A stretch of 64,000 nucleotides of DNA, from positions 4,159,001-4,223,000 of the forward strand of contig JAFMOC010000002.1 in NCBI GenBank assembly GCA_019802505.1, read 5' to 3'. A program made the position numbers and the translations under genes. Numbering within the stretch: position 1 is the first letter of the stretch; each line of letters starts with the position of its first letter. The notes beneath the pieces are model-generated. The model was not told the origin of the DNA and searched no databases. It saw only the letters and a list, made by a program, of their open reading frames with translations. Below are positions 34,000 through 46,919 of the stretch, piece after piece. The DNA comes from Corydoras sp. C115. Lineage: Eukaryota > Chordata > Actinopteri > Siluriformes > Callichthyidae.

Positions 34000-34928
34000 A
34001 TGGGATTTTGTCCCTTTTTAACTAAGGAGGCTTTTGATTCCATCATAGCTTGATGAGAACAGAAACAGATTGTTTTCACTTTTTTCTGGAACTAGAGGAT
34101 TGCCATGGTGAAGCATGTTTACAATACACAACTACAGGGGGATGGGCGCCCCGAAGCCAAGTCAAGATTTTTCATTCGAAGATAATCTAACACAGATTTA
34201 CCAAAAAACAAGGTGTGTGTGTGGGGGGGGGCATCTCAGAGACTTTAAATTAAACATTCACTTTGTTTTCGAAGCTACAACATTCTAATGATAATAAATA
34301 ATTCTATCTTTATATCTTTAGCTATTTTAGTATGTGTATTGCTGAAGACAATGGCAAAGGGCAAGAGGGAGGGCAGCACCCCCGTGATAACTACATTGCT
34401 CCACACCCCAAGTGTGCCCCATAAAAAAGGTGTGAATCACCTGACTTTTGCAAACAAACTGCAATGTAATATTCAACACTGGTTTTGCCAATCACTGTCC
34501 ACAATGTACAGCCATTGAAAATGAAAGCCTTTAATTGGCCACTGTAACATAGGCACTAGCCACTGCCAGTCCCCCACCCTGGTTCAAATGATCTAGACCC
34601 TCAACTACAAGATGATGATATCCAGCAGACTGCATTCCCCAGATGATGTCTGATTGTGGAACCCATCAGCATCAGGTGAAAGGCTTTATATGGTCAGAAA
34701 GTGGGAGGTTTACCATATACTGCAGGGTTTGTATCTCTGAAGAGTGGCTTTGTTGTCATCCTGTGGCTATTTGAACAAGATGGTTTGGGGAAAGGACCTG
34801 TTAAGTTAATTCATAGCAAGTGGTAAATACCATAGAACATGAGCCCTGTGTCTTTTTTCTCTAACAAAACAATCTATTAGAATGATTGATGTTCTTTTTT
34901 TCTATTTCTTTTATTTGTTCTGGTTAGG
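34000..34928. other. Downstream non-coding stretch
   Basis: No gene or repeat recognised. The frame at 34288-34518 has no domain. Confidence 0.35.
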
Positions 34929-35246
34929 GGCTGTCACAGCAGAATTCGAATCCCCATCTGTGTGGAGTTTCCATGTTCTCCCCGTGTCTGCGTGGGTTTC
35001 CTCCGGGTTCTCCGCTTTCCTCCCACAGTCCATAAACATGGATCAAGTCAATTGAGCTCTCCAAATGACCCGATATAGAGTGTGTATGTGGGTGTGTCTG
35101 TGAGCCCAGCGATAGATTGGTGCCCTGTCCTGGGTGTATCTGCCCAGCGCTCTAAACTTTCTCCCCTGGATGGGCATGGGAACCCCCCCCCCCCCGGGAC
35201 CCTAATTGAGTATAAAGCGGAACATAATGAATGGATGATTGAATCC
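34929..35246 (+). mobile_element. Mermaid-type SINE with damaged head
   Basis: The head is reduced to gctgtcacagcagaattcga, so the A box is lost. The body from gtggagtttccatgttctcc to gcggaacataatgaatggat is complete and contains a run of ten or more C's at about 35184-35195. Confidence 0.85.
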
Positions 35247-35530
35247 ACCTGTCAATAACTATTTTATGGCTATAAAAAATATTATTATGCAGAAATGCAG
35301 TATAAGGGGCGGTGCCTTGCTAATCAATAACTCGTTGTGAAATAGCACAGAGGACATATAAACACCTAAAATTTGGTCCATTAAGAAGTCCTTTTCCATT
35401 GCCAACCAAGTATTTCTGTGATAAGTTTTATTTGGCTGAAATGTTGCTCATCAAAAACTCAAAATCTGATTGATTGAAGCAACAGGTTGATCATCACTTA
35501 TTTAATGCTACTGGGCCAGCAAAATTCATT

Positions 35531-35640
35531 CTGAAGGTGATGAACTACAATCTATTATTGGAGAACTGTAATGTGCATTTATAAGTAAAGATGATAAAAT
35601 TGAGATTAACCTAAAGTTGCAAATGTGTATATTCTTTTTA
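35531..35640. repeat. Dispersed repeat, partner of 20690-20810
   Basis: gatgaactacaatctattat and ggagaactgtaatgtgcatt are shared with the intron 1 copy. Confidence 0.5.
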
Positions 35641-36413
35641 TTCTGCAAATACATGCAAATGAATACATAGTGTGTCCTATATCTACAACAGAATTAAAAT
35701 GTACTTTTTTCCAGTTTAATTGAATTAAACATATTTGTATCCACCAGTTCCCATCAGCCAAGCCCTAAATTTTAGGATTTATCTCAAAACCATATGGAAA
35801 TGATCTAGCCTTCTTCATTGCGAAACTGCTAACATTTTGTAAAGATAGCACTTTATATTGGCTATATCTTTGCATCAGAACAAAATAAATCCATCTGAAT
35901 TTTTGCAGGAGCAGAACAGTTGGATGACATGGCCACTGGCTGTCAAACACCACAAGTTTCAGCAGTCTGGGCAGGAGGTCTTTCTAGTTCTATGCTACAG
36001 TCAGTAAAATAGGCTTTGCTAATGTCTTTCTCATCAGTGTTCTCAGCACCGTTGGCAGACTTGTGCACTGAAATGTTGTAAGAGTTGATACACTGCCATG
36101 AGGCAGCCTCTTATATAGGCCTTTTAGGAACACAAACATAGGGTCATTACATCTTTTGGGAGCTTTACTAATTACACAAAGGGTGCTTTTGTTACTGCAT
36201 TTTCTTCACTGTTCAGTAAAAACAGACCTGCAAATATAAGTTAGGATAGGGATAATTTAGAGTGCTTACATTCTTGAACATTGGTTAAATTTACACATAT
36301 GTGAAGTACTTAATCGACTCTGAAAATTTTTGTTTCATTGCTAAAAAATAGAGAAACAACAAAAATCTTATCTTATTATCTGGACCATATCCAACAGCCT
36401 CATCTCTGGCCAG
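35641..36413. other. Downstream non-coding stretch
   Basis: The part 35940-36130 is less AT-rich and non-repetitive, a possible regulatory element. Nothing else recognised. Confidence 0.3.
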
Positions 36414-36830
36414 GAACATAAGTACTAGGACACATACACATAACGCCTACAGAGGCTTTTATGACATCATATTTTAAGGTAGTTCCCCTTGCAGCTACGA
36501 AATATGAGGTCTGACAGTATAATGAGTAAGAGGGCTTAAATTATTTGTGCAATACCAGTTATTGTTCTTAATAATGATCTCAGTGGTTAAAATGTATGTT
36601 TTATTTTATCCCAAAGGTATTGCATCGGGTTGAGTTCAAGGCACTGTGTCGGCCAATCAAGTTTTTCTCCACCAAACTCACCTAACCATGTCTTTAAGGA
36701 CTTTGCTTTGTGTCATGCTGAAACAGAAATGGGCCTTGTCCAAACTGTACTCAATAATTTAAAAGCATAATGTCCAAAAACATACAAAATAAATTCCCAA
36801 TAAATAGTCCCAATACTTATTCACACAGTC
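36414..36830 (-). mobile_element. Tc1-like transposon relic (reverse), with an extra 38-base insert
   Basis: Begins ataagtactaggacacatac, then ggttgagttcaaggcactgt and caccaaactcacctaaccat, all on the complement of the transposase region. A 38-base segment at 36553-36590 inside it is repeated exactly at 41437-41474. Confidence 0.75.
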
Positions 36831-37507
36831 TGATTTCATTTTAGAACACACATTTTGCTAAGTTTACAAACCACTTAAACTGAAATCTTTTAAAGCATCT
36901 TTTCTTAAGAAACTTTTCAAGGACAGCGACATAAAGAAACACTTGAAAAGTCAGTAATGTAGACACCTACTTTTGCCTCCTAGTTGGTTCTTATCAATCA
37001 GAATACGATTCAGCACCTGTGTTCTCTTTTTCTGATTTTCTTTCTTTATAATATAGATATCTACTTCCTGTTAATAGTTGTTAACATGCCTAAAACACAT
37101 ATGTAGTCATATGATTTGTTCTACGATTATTACAGTGACTGCAGCCTAATTACACCTTTTTTTGACAAAAGCATTGGGACATTAACAGTTTAAAAACAAT
37201 TAAAATGCAATGTAATGCATCCCCTCCAGGTGAAATATAACCTGATACAAGACTTGCTTTTTTACCACATGTTCCGAATACCCGAATGTTAAGCATAAAT
37301 ATTATTAGCCTAACCACACAATATGATCTTATCTTAAAATTTACAAGTCTACATAGTAAGGACCATCTTTCAGCATAAATACTTCCAACAGTTAGCCCAA
37401 ATTTAAAGTAAAATAGTAAAATTCTACTTTACCCTTAATTATCTATGCTATGCTTCACGCGAAATAACTTATTCTCATTGTACTGAACTCAATATTAGAA
37501 AAATATT

Positions 37508-37840
37508 TCAAGTTAGAGTTCAAGTTATTTATTTATATAGCGATTTTTACAACAGTACATTGTAACAAAGCAGCTTTACAGAATGAAAAGCCTTTAAACC
37601 CCCAAAGAGCAAGCCGAAGCGACAGTGGCAAGAAAAAACTCCCTTTTATGTTGTTATTTAAGGAAGAAACCTTGGGAGGACCACGACTCAGTGGGGGACT
37701 CATCCTCCTTGAGCGGCCAGGCAGCAACAACAATGTAGGACAGCCATGTACATGTATCTAACAAATGGAAAAACTCTAACAACTGGAAAACTATATGTGA
37801 GTCCATTAAGGGCGTCCTGCAGGACCGCCAGTCCAATTAA
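37508..37840. repeat. Common teleost interspersed repeat (caaagcagctttacagaa type)
   Basis: tatttatatagcgatttt, caaagcagctttacagaatg, gacagtggcaagaaaaaact and gaagaaaccttgggaggacc occur in the order known for a frequent fish repeat. I do not assign a class. Confidence 0.6.
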
Positions 37841-38889
37841 TATTTAAAAGTTATGATATGATGAACTGTTGTGTCTTTACTAATGAAATGATTCCTAATA
37901 TAATTATTTTCTGATAAAGGAACACTATAAAGCTTTCTTATTTCCCAGCTGATCTCCTTATCAAGGTGATGAGCCACATTAAATACACTTCAACTACATT
38001 TCACACTCCCTTTGTGTGCAAAAAGCAACACTTCACAATATTTCACACTACATTGTAGCTCAAAGTAGCTGACTTTGATGTGTATGATGGTAGAATAATA
38101 TGTGCTAGACCAGTCATAAAGCCCAGTTGGAGACTGTGGATGCATCTGACACTTTCCACCCAGACGGCAGTGTTGCTTTACTCATTTAAACCCAGCTGGC
38201 TCAACACCCAGTTGCAGGCTCGATTGTGTGACTCACCTTTCATCTTTTAAACCAACAACATAAAACATGATTCGCAGGGAAATGTTAATTAGCCAGGCAA
38301 ATAATTGTCATGAGCAGGAACACATTACATTAAGCACATACACATGTTTAGTGATGATGGCAGCAGTGCTCACACCCCAAATCATACCAAATGTGACAAA
38401 TGTGAAATTTTACTGTGACGTATGTATGACATCTCATCTTGTTAATGTCACTGTTCTTTTTTTCAGCTGCAGTTGTCTGATAAAATCTAGCATTGAGCTG
38501 AAAGAAAGGACAACACCCAACATCGATCCATTCTGGGGCAGACACAAAGAAATTCACATTCATAACCTTTACACACACTATATATACTGTACGTACTATA
38601 TAAATAATAATGAAATGCAATAAGCAAAAAACTAAATTATGTATGGTGACCTCCTGTATGTATGTACACTTACTGGTCACTTTATCACTTTATATTGTAG
38701 TCCATTTCTTTCTCTCCATTCTTTGTTAGTTCTCTTTACTCCACACTTTAGTTTTTTATCGATCAACACCATCACAGGACCATCACAGAGTTATTTTTGT
38801 GTTGGATGATTTTTGCCATTGCACTGACATAAAGGTGGTAGTTGTGTTTTCTCTGTTTTCCTGGTATATGTAGATCACATCCATATACT
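37841..38889. other. Downstream non-coding stretch
   Basis: No gene. The frame 38267-38623 (118 codons, with an overlapping one opposite) shows no domain; it is likely chance. Confidence 0.3.
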
Positions 38890-39200
38890 ACTACTAGCAT
38901 GTTTTTACATTGTGGAAGGAAATTGGAGCTCTCAGTGGAAACCCATACAAACATATGAAAAACATACATCTCAGGAGTCTTCTGCTGGGCCACAGGGATT
39001 GAATGTTTATTGCTTGTCCTTACCAGGGTCGAGTTTTCGGGACCTACTGCAACACTCTCAGGACAAGTTCACCAGTCTATCACAGGACAGACACAGAGAA
39101 AAACATATTACCAATCCCGGTGGAAAAATATGCTGACAGAAAGTACATGCAAACTCCATACAGAAAGAACCTTTTCAGGCTGGCCTGGGAATTTAAAAAG
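38890..39200 (-). mobile_element. Decayed SINE pieces of the Mermaid type
   Basis: ttttacattgtggaaggaaa then agtggaaacccatacaaaca, followed by cagtctatcacaggacagac and a second gtacatgcaaactccataca. This suggests two overlapping old copies. Confidence 0.5.
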
Positions 39201-39743
39201 GTCCTTTTTGCTGTGACGCCAAAGCACATCGTTGAACTTTTTGGGCTCTTGGCTCAAATGTAAGGGAAATTGTGTAATAAAAAGGAAGTTTTAGTTTTGA
39301 GGCTGTCAGTATAGACTATGTTAATGCAGGTAATGATTTTCTATAGGCATTACACTGACACACATTGTGTATATTTAATAAATTATAAATTAAAGAACAT
39401 AACAAATCTCAAAATACTTTTAAGGTCTTTTGCATAAGCTGTATTCTGAATTGTACATTTTGCAGGTATGTGGAGGCCCATATACAGTATATCAGAGAGT
39501 CTTCTTTTACACTTCAGAGTCTCAATAAAAGACGTCACTTGTAAAGGCCATTATAGCTGATATTGGGTATGATTTTTGGACTTTTTTAAACCGATCATTT
39601 ACAACATTTTAAATTGAATAGCAGCTCAAAAAACTTATACTATACAATCTGTTTATTCCTCTTTTTTAAATGTAATTTTAAATTATGTTGTTTCTTGCTG
39701 CTACAGCTGCATTTCATGAATTCATGTTTTTTGTGTGTTTTTT

Positions 39744-39748
39744 GTGTG

Positions 39749-39813
<65 letters not shown>
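39744..39813. repeat. (TG)n microsatellite
   Basis: About 30 uninterrupted GT units preceded by imperfect ttttgtgtgtt repeats. Confidence 0.95.
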
Positions 39814-39814
<1 letters not shown>

Positions 39815-42364
39815 TTGCTAGAATAGAGGTCTGCTTCTTACATTAAAGCTCTGTATAATATCCTCATAGTGCCACTTTTTTGTAAAAAAAAAAAAAAATG
39901 TAAAGGTGTTTTACAGCTGACCACACTAAATGTTTATACTTAGAACTCATGTACAGCCACTGTTGACACTTGGAGCATTAGATTTATGGTTAAACTTTGC
40001 CTCATATACGTAAGTGTATCTGACCACCTGGTTGTTCAACTCCATAAAAACTGCAGCACTCAATTTCTGTTTTGCATTACCATGCCATGCTTTTTTTATG
40101 ACAAATGTTCCTTTGTTTTGTTTTATTTCGTATTGTTTCCCCCATAGATAGAATCTGGCTAGCACAGCACTAAACTAGAAGTCTAGTCATGGCAGTGTAA
40201 GATGTGTTTTTACTTTTCTATTCACAAGACCATAAACTGCTGAACCTGGAACAGTTACAGTGGTAAAAGAGGTGGTGAGAGAGTTATTTGTCAGTTTGCC
40301 AAACTTAGTTCAGTCCAAAAGGTTGAATCTGATCATAAAATCTTTGACAGGGGGTACTGCTATAAATGCTAGTAAATACAAAAAAAAACACTACTAAAAA
40401 TATAGAATACTAAGTGTAAAGTATGCTGGTGGCAGCATTAGGAGGGTAATTTTTATCAACCTGGACTGGTTGTCATGGACCAGTTATCATGGGAAAGTGA
40501 GGCTAACCAAGTTCATCCAACCTCTAAAGGAAAACATACATCTTCCAGCTAGTCAGCTATGTGTAATGGTTTAGCAAACAACCCAACAACTCTAAAAATA
40601 AAAACAAAACAGTAATTAAAGGAAAGACAAGGGAATGAACAAATAAAAGCCGTGATCTAAAACGCTCAATCCAAAATCAGTATAAAATATCATTAAACTT
40701 AAGCTAATTCTCTGAGGAAAAATATGCAAATATTCCACAATCTACTGTAGGCATGTAAATGTGGTAGGGACAGAACAGGACAAAGGTTCTACTACAAAAA
40801 GAAATAATAATTAATAAATAACTGATTAGTTTTTTCAGCCTTTTTTTCATTTAAAAAAACAAACTAGCCACTACAAATAGCCCTAACACAAGTCTACATA
40901 TATGATATGGATTTGTTTCCCACTAACATTCCATCTACTTAACATGAAAATATTTAGGAATAACATAACTTGCTAGCAATGAAATATGCTAATTTTAAGT
41001 GTTTTAAGGTTTATAAGGTTTTTTGTTACGTGGTTGGCAAAAGATTGGTAAAATTATCCTGGCCTACATCCCTTATTTTCATCTGGCCCACATGTGCACC
41101 AGATTATATGTCAAATAATTAAAATGTGGGTAGCTCTTTTTATAACCTTTACCAAATGTGAACCAGATATGTTTGAAACATGAGTTTTGGATCATATAAG
41201 CTTTTTATATGTGTCTCACATATAGGTAGCAATGACAAATGTCTGCCCAATGTAAACCAGATGTGTTTTGAGACGTGTGGTCCATTTAATTTTTTTCAAT
41301 TGATGGCTACCTTTGGCTCACATATAGTGTGCCATTGCCAGCAGTAGGACAGATCTCAGCCACAAGTGGCATACATTGGTATGATATATAGGTGGTGGTG
41401 AGTGTGTGTCTGTGTGTGTGTTTTGTTGTTTTGCAGTACCAGTTATTGTTCTTAATAATGATCTCAGTGGTTAAGTACTTTGTGAGATATAAGTTATAAG
41501 TTAAGGAGGTTACAATGTACTTAGCCCTTAAAGCGTTTTGGTAAACCCAGCAATTCACAAAACATGTGGTTTTCCTTTAGATGAAAACTTGTATTGTTCT
41601 CTGCTATGTTTCATACAACGATAACATTACTACTGATCAAATGAGAACATCTGGTTGCCAACTACCAAAATCTACAGATGTTTTCTGGCTGATCTGTGCA
41701 TCACATGTTAAAACAATCAGATGAAAACTGCATGATTACATTAAGTGTCATACAAAGTATCATGTCAAGGCATGGGAACTAACATGGAAGAAGTAGTTTT
41801 TAGGTTTGAAGAACACTCAATTTCCAAAAGAAATTGTTGTCTGGTAAAGGCTCTTTCCTTTAAACGATGCAGTAAGAATATGATGAAGTGATTGCAGACC
41901 CAGTGTATTTCACCTCTCATGCATTAACCCATTTACAGAAAAGTCTGATGGCATTTCCATGAATGAGTGTAAACTCTTGCTGTGCTGTTTGAGTAAGTTT
42001 GGATAGCAGCAATACATCAAACTGTCATAAGAAAGAGTTCTACAGCCACTAAAGGTCCTATTAGAGACCCACTTGAGAGCCATAGAAAAATAAAACTAAG
42101 ACACTGCGTTTCTACTGGAATTGTGCCAGCACTGGCAGTGGAGAAAGTTTTTGTCATAAAATTTGAAATAGTAAGCATTCAAACAAATTAACTGTCTTTA
42201 AAAAAGACTGTCTTTAAAAAAAACAAGCTTTTTAATTTGATGCATTCAGTGGTATTATTTGCACTATTACTGTAGTTATTGCAAATGATGTTTAGTTAAC
42301 ATAACAAAAAATGCATCAAATGTCAAATACAACAGCATTGGGAAACATCCCTTAAACTTTGAAT
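39814..42364. other. Long AT-rich non-coding stretch
   Basis: No gene. A weak Tc1-like match (agtatgctggtggcagcatt, near 40420) and an exact 38-base repeat at 41437-41474 are the only notable items. Remaining sequence is unassigned. Confidence 0.35.
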
Positions 42365-43105
42365 GTTTTAGTTCCATGCGTTTTGAACAGTTGTATGCAT
42401 TGAACGTTTTTAAACATTTTGGAAAAGGCTCTGTTCTGTTCCACATTGTTCACAAAGCAAGGTCCATAAAGTCATGATCGGGAAGTTTGTTGTGGAATTA
42501 ATTGATTGGCCTAAACAAAATAAATGGGATTAATTAGAATGGAGGCGGCACAGTGGCTTAGTGGATAGCACGTTCGCCTCTCAGCACTAGAGATTCCCGG
42601 TTCGAATCCCCATCTGGGTGGAGTTTCCATGTTCTCCCCGTGTCTGCGTGGGTTTCCTCCGGGTTCTCCGGTTTCCTCCCACAGTCCAAAAACATGGAAC
42701 AAGTCAATTGAGTTCTCCAAATTGCCCCATATAGAGTGTGTATGCGTGTGTGTCTGTGTGAGTGAGTGTGTGCCCAGCGATAGATTGCGCCCTGTCCTGG
42801 GTGTATCTGCCCAGCGCCCGAAACGTTATCCCCTAGATGGGCATGGGGAACCCCACCGCGACCCTAATATAGAATAAAGCAGAAGATAATGAATGAATGA
42901 ATAATTAGAATGGAGATTGTAAGTCAGGCCTATCAATACTGTCTGAGCTCACCTTTTAAATGTTTTCATTTCTATAATATTTTGGGATAAATTCTTCCCA
43001 GAAGCTTGAAAGCTGGCTACAAATGGGGAATGAATATAGTAGGATGGGATACCATCAAAAATTCTGAAGTTAAAGTGTTTAGGTTTCCCCATATGTGTCT
43101 AACAC
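42365..43105 (+). mobile_element. Tc1-like relic split by a SINE insertion
   Basis: The left half (to 42543) holds cacaaagcaaggtccataaa. The right half (from 42902) holds attgtaagtcaggcctatca, ttcttcccagaagcttgaaa and a right end aggtttccccatatgtgtc. The two halves join correctly once the intervening SINE and one duplication are ignored. Confidence 0.8.
42544..42901 (+). mobile_element. Mermaid-type SINE nested in a Tc1-like relic
   Basis: A complete copy with A box (tggcttagtgg, 42554-42564), perfect B box (ggttcgaatcc, 42599-42609), full body and gaatgaatga tail. It is flanked by the perfect 13-base duplication taattagaatgga (42531-42543 and 42902-42914). Confidence 0.95.
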
Positions 43106-43479
43106 ATACAGTTATTACATTTAATATATATTATTTAATATGCATAAAATTTTACTAACATTTGTTTTTACACTAATATTTACTTTATTACCATACATTG
43201 TAAGTCTTACAGAATGCAACGGTCCTATAATGCTCTAAGATGATTATGGGCATATAATGATGCAATAATTTAAAATGTTACATCTCAGGGGTCTTTCAAA
43301 ATAAGGCTTGAACATTTTAATGACCAGCATTATAGCTTGTACAGTACACAATCTTTTCTGAGAACTTTCTCAGCCAGGTCCACCCTTGTCTGCCTGTCAT
43401 GTGGAGTGCAAAGTGGGCCTGCTTTAGAATGCCATTGATTTATTTTAGATGCTGGAGCCTAGAGTAAAAGGGAGGAAAA

Positions 43480-43612
43480 TATCCAAAGAAGTCCTTTTTT
43501 GAAATGTGGAAGAAATTTGCAACTCCTAAGTGAAATCTATGCAGATATAAACATACAAACTCCATACATAAAATAACATATAGGGCCTTCCTGCTACCAC
43601 TGTGTCACCATA
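43480..43612 (-). mobile_element. Highly decayed SINE fragment
   Basis: Reverse order of tgtggaagaaatttgcaact, ataaacatacaaactccata and cctgctaccactgtgtcacc, as in the SINE head-to-middle. Confidence 0.4.
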
Positions 43613-43727
43613 CCCTTATTTATAAATGTTATAATGTTCTTTTTTGATTAATGATCAACATTAAAATAATGTCTCTGTTCATCCATAATGAATAAATGCA
43701 TTAATTACAGTATTGTAATATTTTTTT

Positions 43728-44086
43728 CATTTATTCATTCATTCATTATCTTCCTCTTAATCCTCTTCTAGTGTCCAGGGGGTTCCCCAAGTTTCGGGCT
43801 CTGAGCAAATACACCCAGGACAGGGTGCCAATCTATCATTGGGCACACACTCACATGTACACACACATAAACACACACATACACACAGAGACTAAATAGG
43901 GGTAATTCAGAGCATTCATTTTACCTTGAATCCATGTGGATTTGGACTGTGGGAGGAAACCGGAGAACCCGGAGGAATCCCACGCGTACACGGGAAAAAC
44001 ATGGAAACTCTACCCAGATTAGGATTCAAACCTGAAATCCCTGCGCTGAAAGATGATTGTGCTAACCACTAAGCCACCGTGCCCCC
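43728..44086 (-). mobile_element. Mermaid-type SINE, full length
   Basis: Reverse copy from the cattcattcatt tail to the head complement taagccaccgtgccccc. It is flanked by gtaatattttttt at 43715-43727 and 44087-44099. Confidence 0.92.
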
Positions 44087-44559
44087 GTAATATTTTTTTT
44101 ATTATCATAATTTTATCTTAGTGATATTATGCATAGGAGTATGTTGAACTTGCAGAGCTTTTTAAATGTAAACATCGCCTAACAATTAATCTTAATCTGC
44201 TAAATCTTGCCATTAAATGATGGTAAACTGGTGTTTTATCTTACACTTTCAACTATTTGTCAGATATTTGGTTTTATAATTTGTCTTGTTGCAGGGGCCT
44301 GTCACATTCAGATCAGATCTGTATTGCTGTTTCTGATCCCACATAAGCAGCTGTATCTGTTCAATGATATGAACCTGCTTTATTAGTGCTTTGGTTTGTC
44401 ATGTTTTGTTTTCAGTCTTATTTTGACCCTGCACTGATCTTATTAATCACTGTATGTGACTTATGAACAAGATTAGGAGCCAGAAATATTGGTTAACAAA
44501 GGGAGGAACGTAAATCTAAGCAAAGGCCATGTGCCAGGTTAAGTGCTTAAGCAAATGAA

Positions 44560-44930
44560 AACAAATGATGCTTCACAGTGCTGTAGGGCCTACTCCATTC
44601 CATCGCTGTAATCGGACCGCTATCACCTGATTGTTTTATTGAAAGCTTTTCAATGCTAGCTTTTTAAAAACCTTTTTATAGAGTGTTTTACCATGCTCAA
44701 AAAAGTAACTACTTTTGTCTTTCCATTGTGACTTAAAATGCAACAAGCTTCTGATTTACAGCTGGGCCGAGGTTGTCTACTGGGACCGCTACAGTCCAAA
44801 TGCTCAACTAGTAAGAAGACTTCCTGCGCTGGCCTCAGGACACAGCTGAGCCTTCCTGTAGTGTAAAGAAGTGCCAGCTGTTTTAACAGCTGCGCTGCCA
44901 ATTTTACTCATTCCATGCAACACAGTCTTA
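44560..44930. promoter_or_regulatory. Candidate regulatory island with four CAGCTG E-boxes
   Basis: Non-repeat and richer in G+C than its surroundings. CAGCTG occurs at 44759, 44843, 44875 and 44887, four times in 134 bases. It lies about 11 kb downstream of has2. bHLH binding is inference. Confidence 0.3.
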
Positions 44931-45519
44931 CAACATGCATGTTGCTCTTTAATAAAAGCTTAGTATCATTAATTCTAAACAAATAAATTACAAGACACTC
45001 CCAGACATAAAATATGATATTAAGAATTAATACTAAATGTAAAACAAATAATTTATTAAACACAAAGTTTTTAAAGACATGCTTTGTTTGTAGCCATAGT
45101 ATTTACACATGTATAATTTATTTAGACTTCAACCTGATTAGTTGTTTATAATTTGATGAATGTAGCACACTAACAGAGCTGGTATTATCACAGACAGACA
45201 TTAGGGAAAACACTTTTACAGATGCTGTGCCGTGAAAGCTACCGGAGTAAGGCAAACCTTCAGAGCAGCTTGCCTGTCATCATTGAGGTCATTCTCTCAT
45301 CATTTTAAGGGGCGTAGGGGGATACACAGCTGCACTACACTCTTTAGCCTCGCCCTGCTTCTTACGCACATACACACTCATTTCGTATGCAGCAGCATTG
45401 CTGTAGTACAAGAGAATGCAAAAGATTTGTGAGACTCCACCTTGGTCATGTGCAAAAAAAGCAAGCATCTTTCCTAGAAAACTGCTGAAACATAATAAGA
45501 AACAAACTGACTTATATTG

Positions 45520-45710
45520 AATGCCCAAAAGTATTTGAACTCACCTCTTAATAATTTAGCCATGTGTTTTGAACAATTGTGTGCCTTCAGCTTTACAAGA
45601 ACAGTGTAAGGAAGGCCCACTTTTTAACTTTTGCAGTAATTGCAGTAAGATCTATGAAAACATGGTTGGGTGAGTTGGTATGAAAGAGCCTGGCTGACCG
45701 GCAGACAGGC
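45520..45710 (+). mobile_element. Tc1-like relic
   Basis: Left terminus-like atgcccaaaagtatttgaac, then agccatgtgttttgaacaat and aaaacatggttgggtgagtt. Confidence 0.6.
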
Positions 45711-46414
45711 AGCAATGAATGAAAACCGGATGTTATCAAAATGTATTTCACAATATATGTAAATATCTGAAGTTTATCTCAAAGACCATAACCATGATAT
45801 AAGAATGGCCTATTAGAATTATGTTTGCTGATTTTGGCACTGTAGCACCTATTAGATAGTTTAAATAGGGTGTGTCCTAGATATTAAACTTCTTGTCATG
45901 TGAATCATTAAAATGGCTGTCATTTGTTAGTGAAGAATGTGACTGGACATTATTAAACATAGTCCAATCAAAAAAAATGGAGGCTACATAATAATGATAC
46001 TGCACTTGTTTCCACATATTTTAGTCATGCTAGACCTACAGGGAAGAATAAGTTGAAGCAGTTATGATAAAAAATGTTTATAATACAGGACAGAAAACAC
46101 CTCAAAAGCCTTTAGCTGGGAGGGAATATCGCATTTTTCAAAATGTTGCCTGGTTTCTTTATATGACTCCAGATGTGCTTGACAGGATTTGCAAAATTGC
46201 CACCAGGTTCTGGTGACTCAGTGTATCTTTGGGAATTTTGCATGTGCTTGGCCTGAGTCTAAAACATTTGCAGTGTCGGACTACAGACAGCTGCTGTTAT
46301 GGTGTTTACTGTAATATGTAAGAAATGCATAAAGTGATGCATAAAAATGTATGAACACTTTAATATTTTTTATTTCCTAATTTCAATCAATTTTCCCATG
46401 GTGGGACTAATAAT

Positions 46415-46763
46415 TCATTCATTCATTATCTCCCGCTTTATCCTCTATTAGGGTCGCGGTGGGGTTCCCCATGCCCATCCAGGGGAGAACGTCTCGGGCG
46501 CTGGGCAGATAGACCCAGGACAGGGCGCCAATCCATCGCTGGGCACACACTCACTCACACAGACACACACTCTATATGGGGCAATTTGGAGAATTCAATT
46601 GACTTGATCCATGTTTTTGGACTGTGGGAGGAAACCGGAGAACCCGGAGGAAACCCACACAGACACGGGGAGAACATGGAAACTCCACCCAGATGGGGAT
46701 TCGAACCGGGAATCCCTAGCGCTGAGAGGCGAACGTGCTAACCACTAAGCCACCGTGCCGCCC
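46415..46763 (-). mobile_element. Mermaid-type SINE, young full-length copy
   Basis: Complete reverse copy. It is flanked by the perfect 12-base duplication gggactaataat (46403-46414 and 46764-46775). By eye only about ten differences from the intron 1 copy at 17998-18341. Confidence 0.93.
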
Positions 46764-46794
46764 GGGACTAATAATGTTTATCTTATTTTACCTT

Positions 46795-46915
46795 AGCTTA
46801 CTGGTTAAGGTGTGTGGCTGTCAATCTGAATGTTGTGGTCCAAATTTCATTTCCACTAAATTTACTATTATTGGACATTATGCAAGACCCTAGTAAAATG
46901 CCTAGCCTAAAAATG
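46795..46915 (+). mobile_element. tRNA-derived SINE fragment
   Basis: cttactggttaaggtgtgtg and a B-box-like ggtccaaatttc, then gcaagaccctagtaaaatgc. The tail is absent. Confidence 0.45.
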
Positions 46916-46919
46916 GTAT

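Noticed and set aside
38267..38680. Overlapping frames of 118 and 110 codons on opposite strands
   Set aside because: No domain, no splice context and AT-rich codon use; chance frames.
39614..39826. Cys/Val-rich frame
   Set aside because: Translation of a GT microsatellite.
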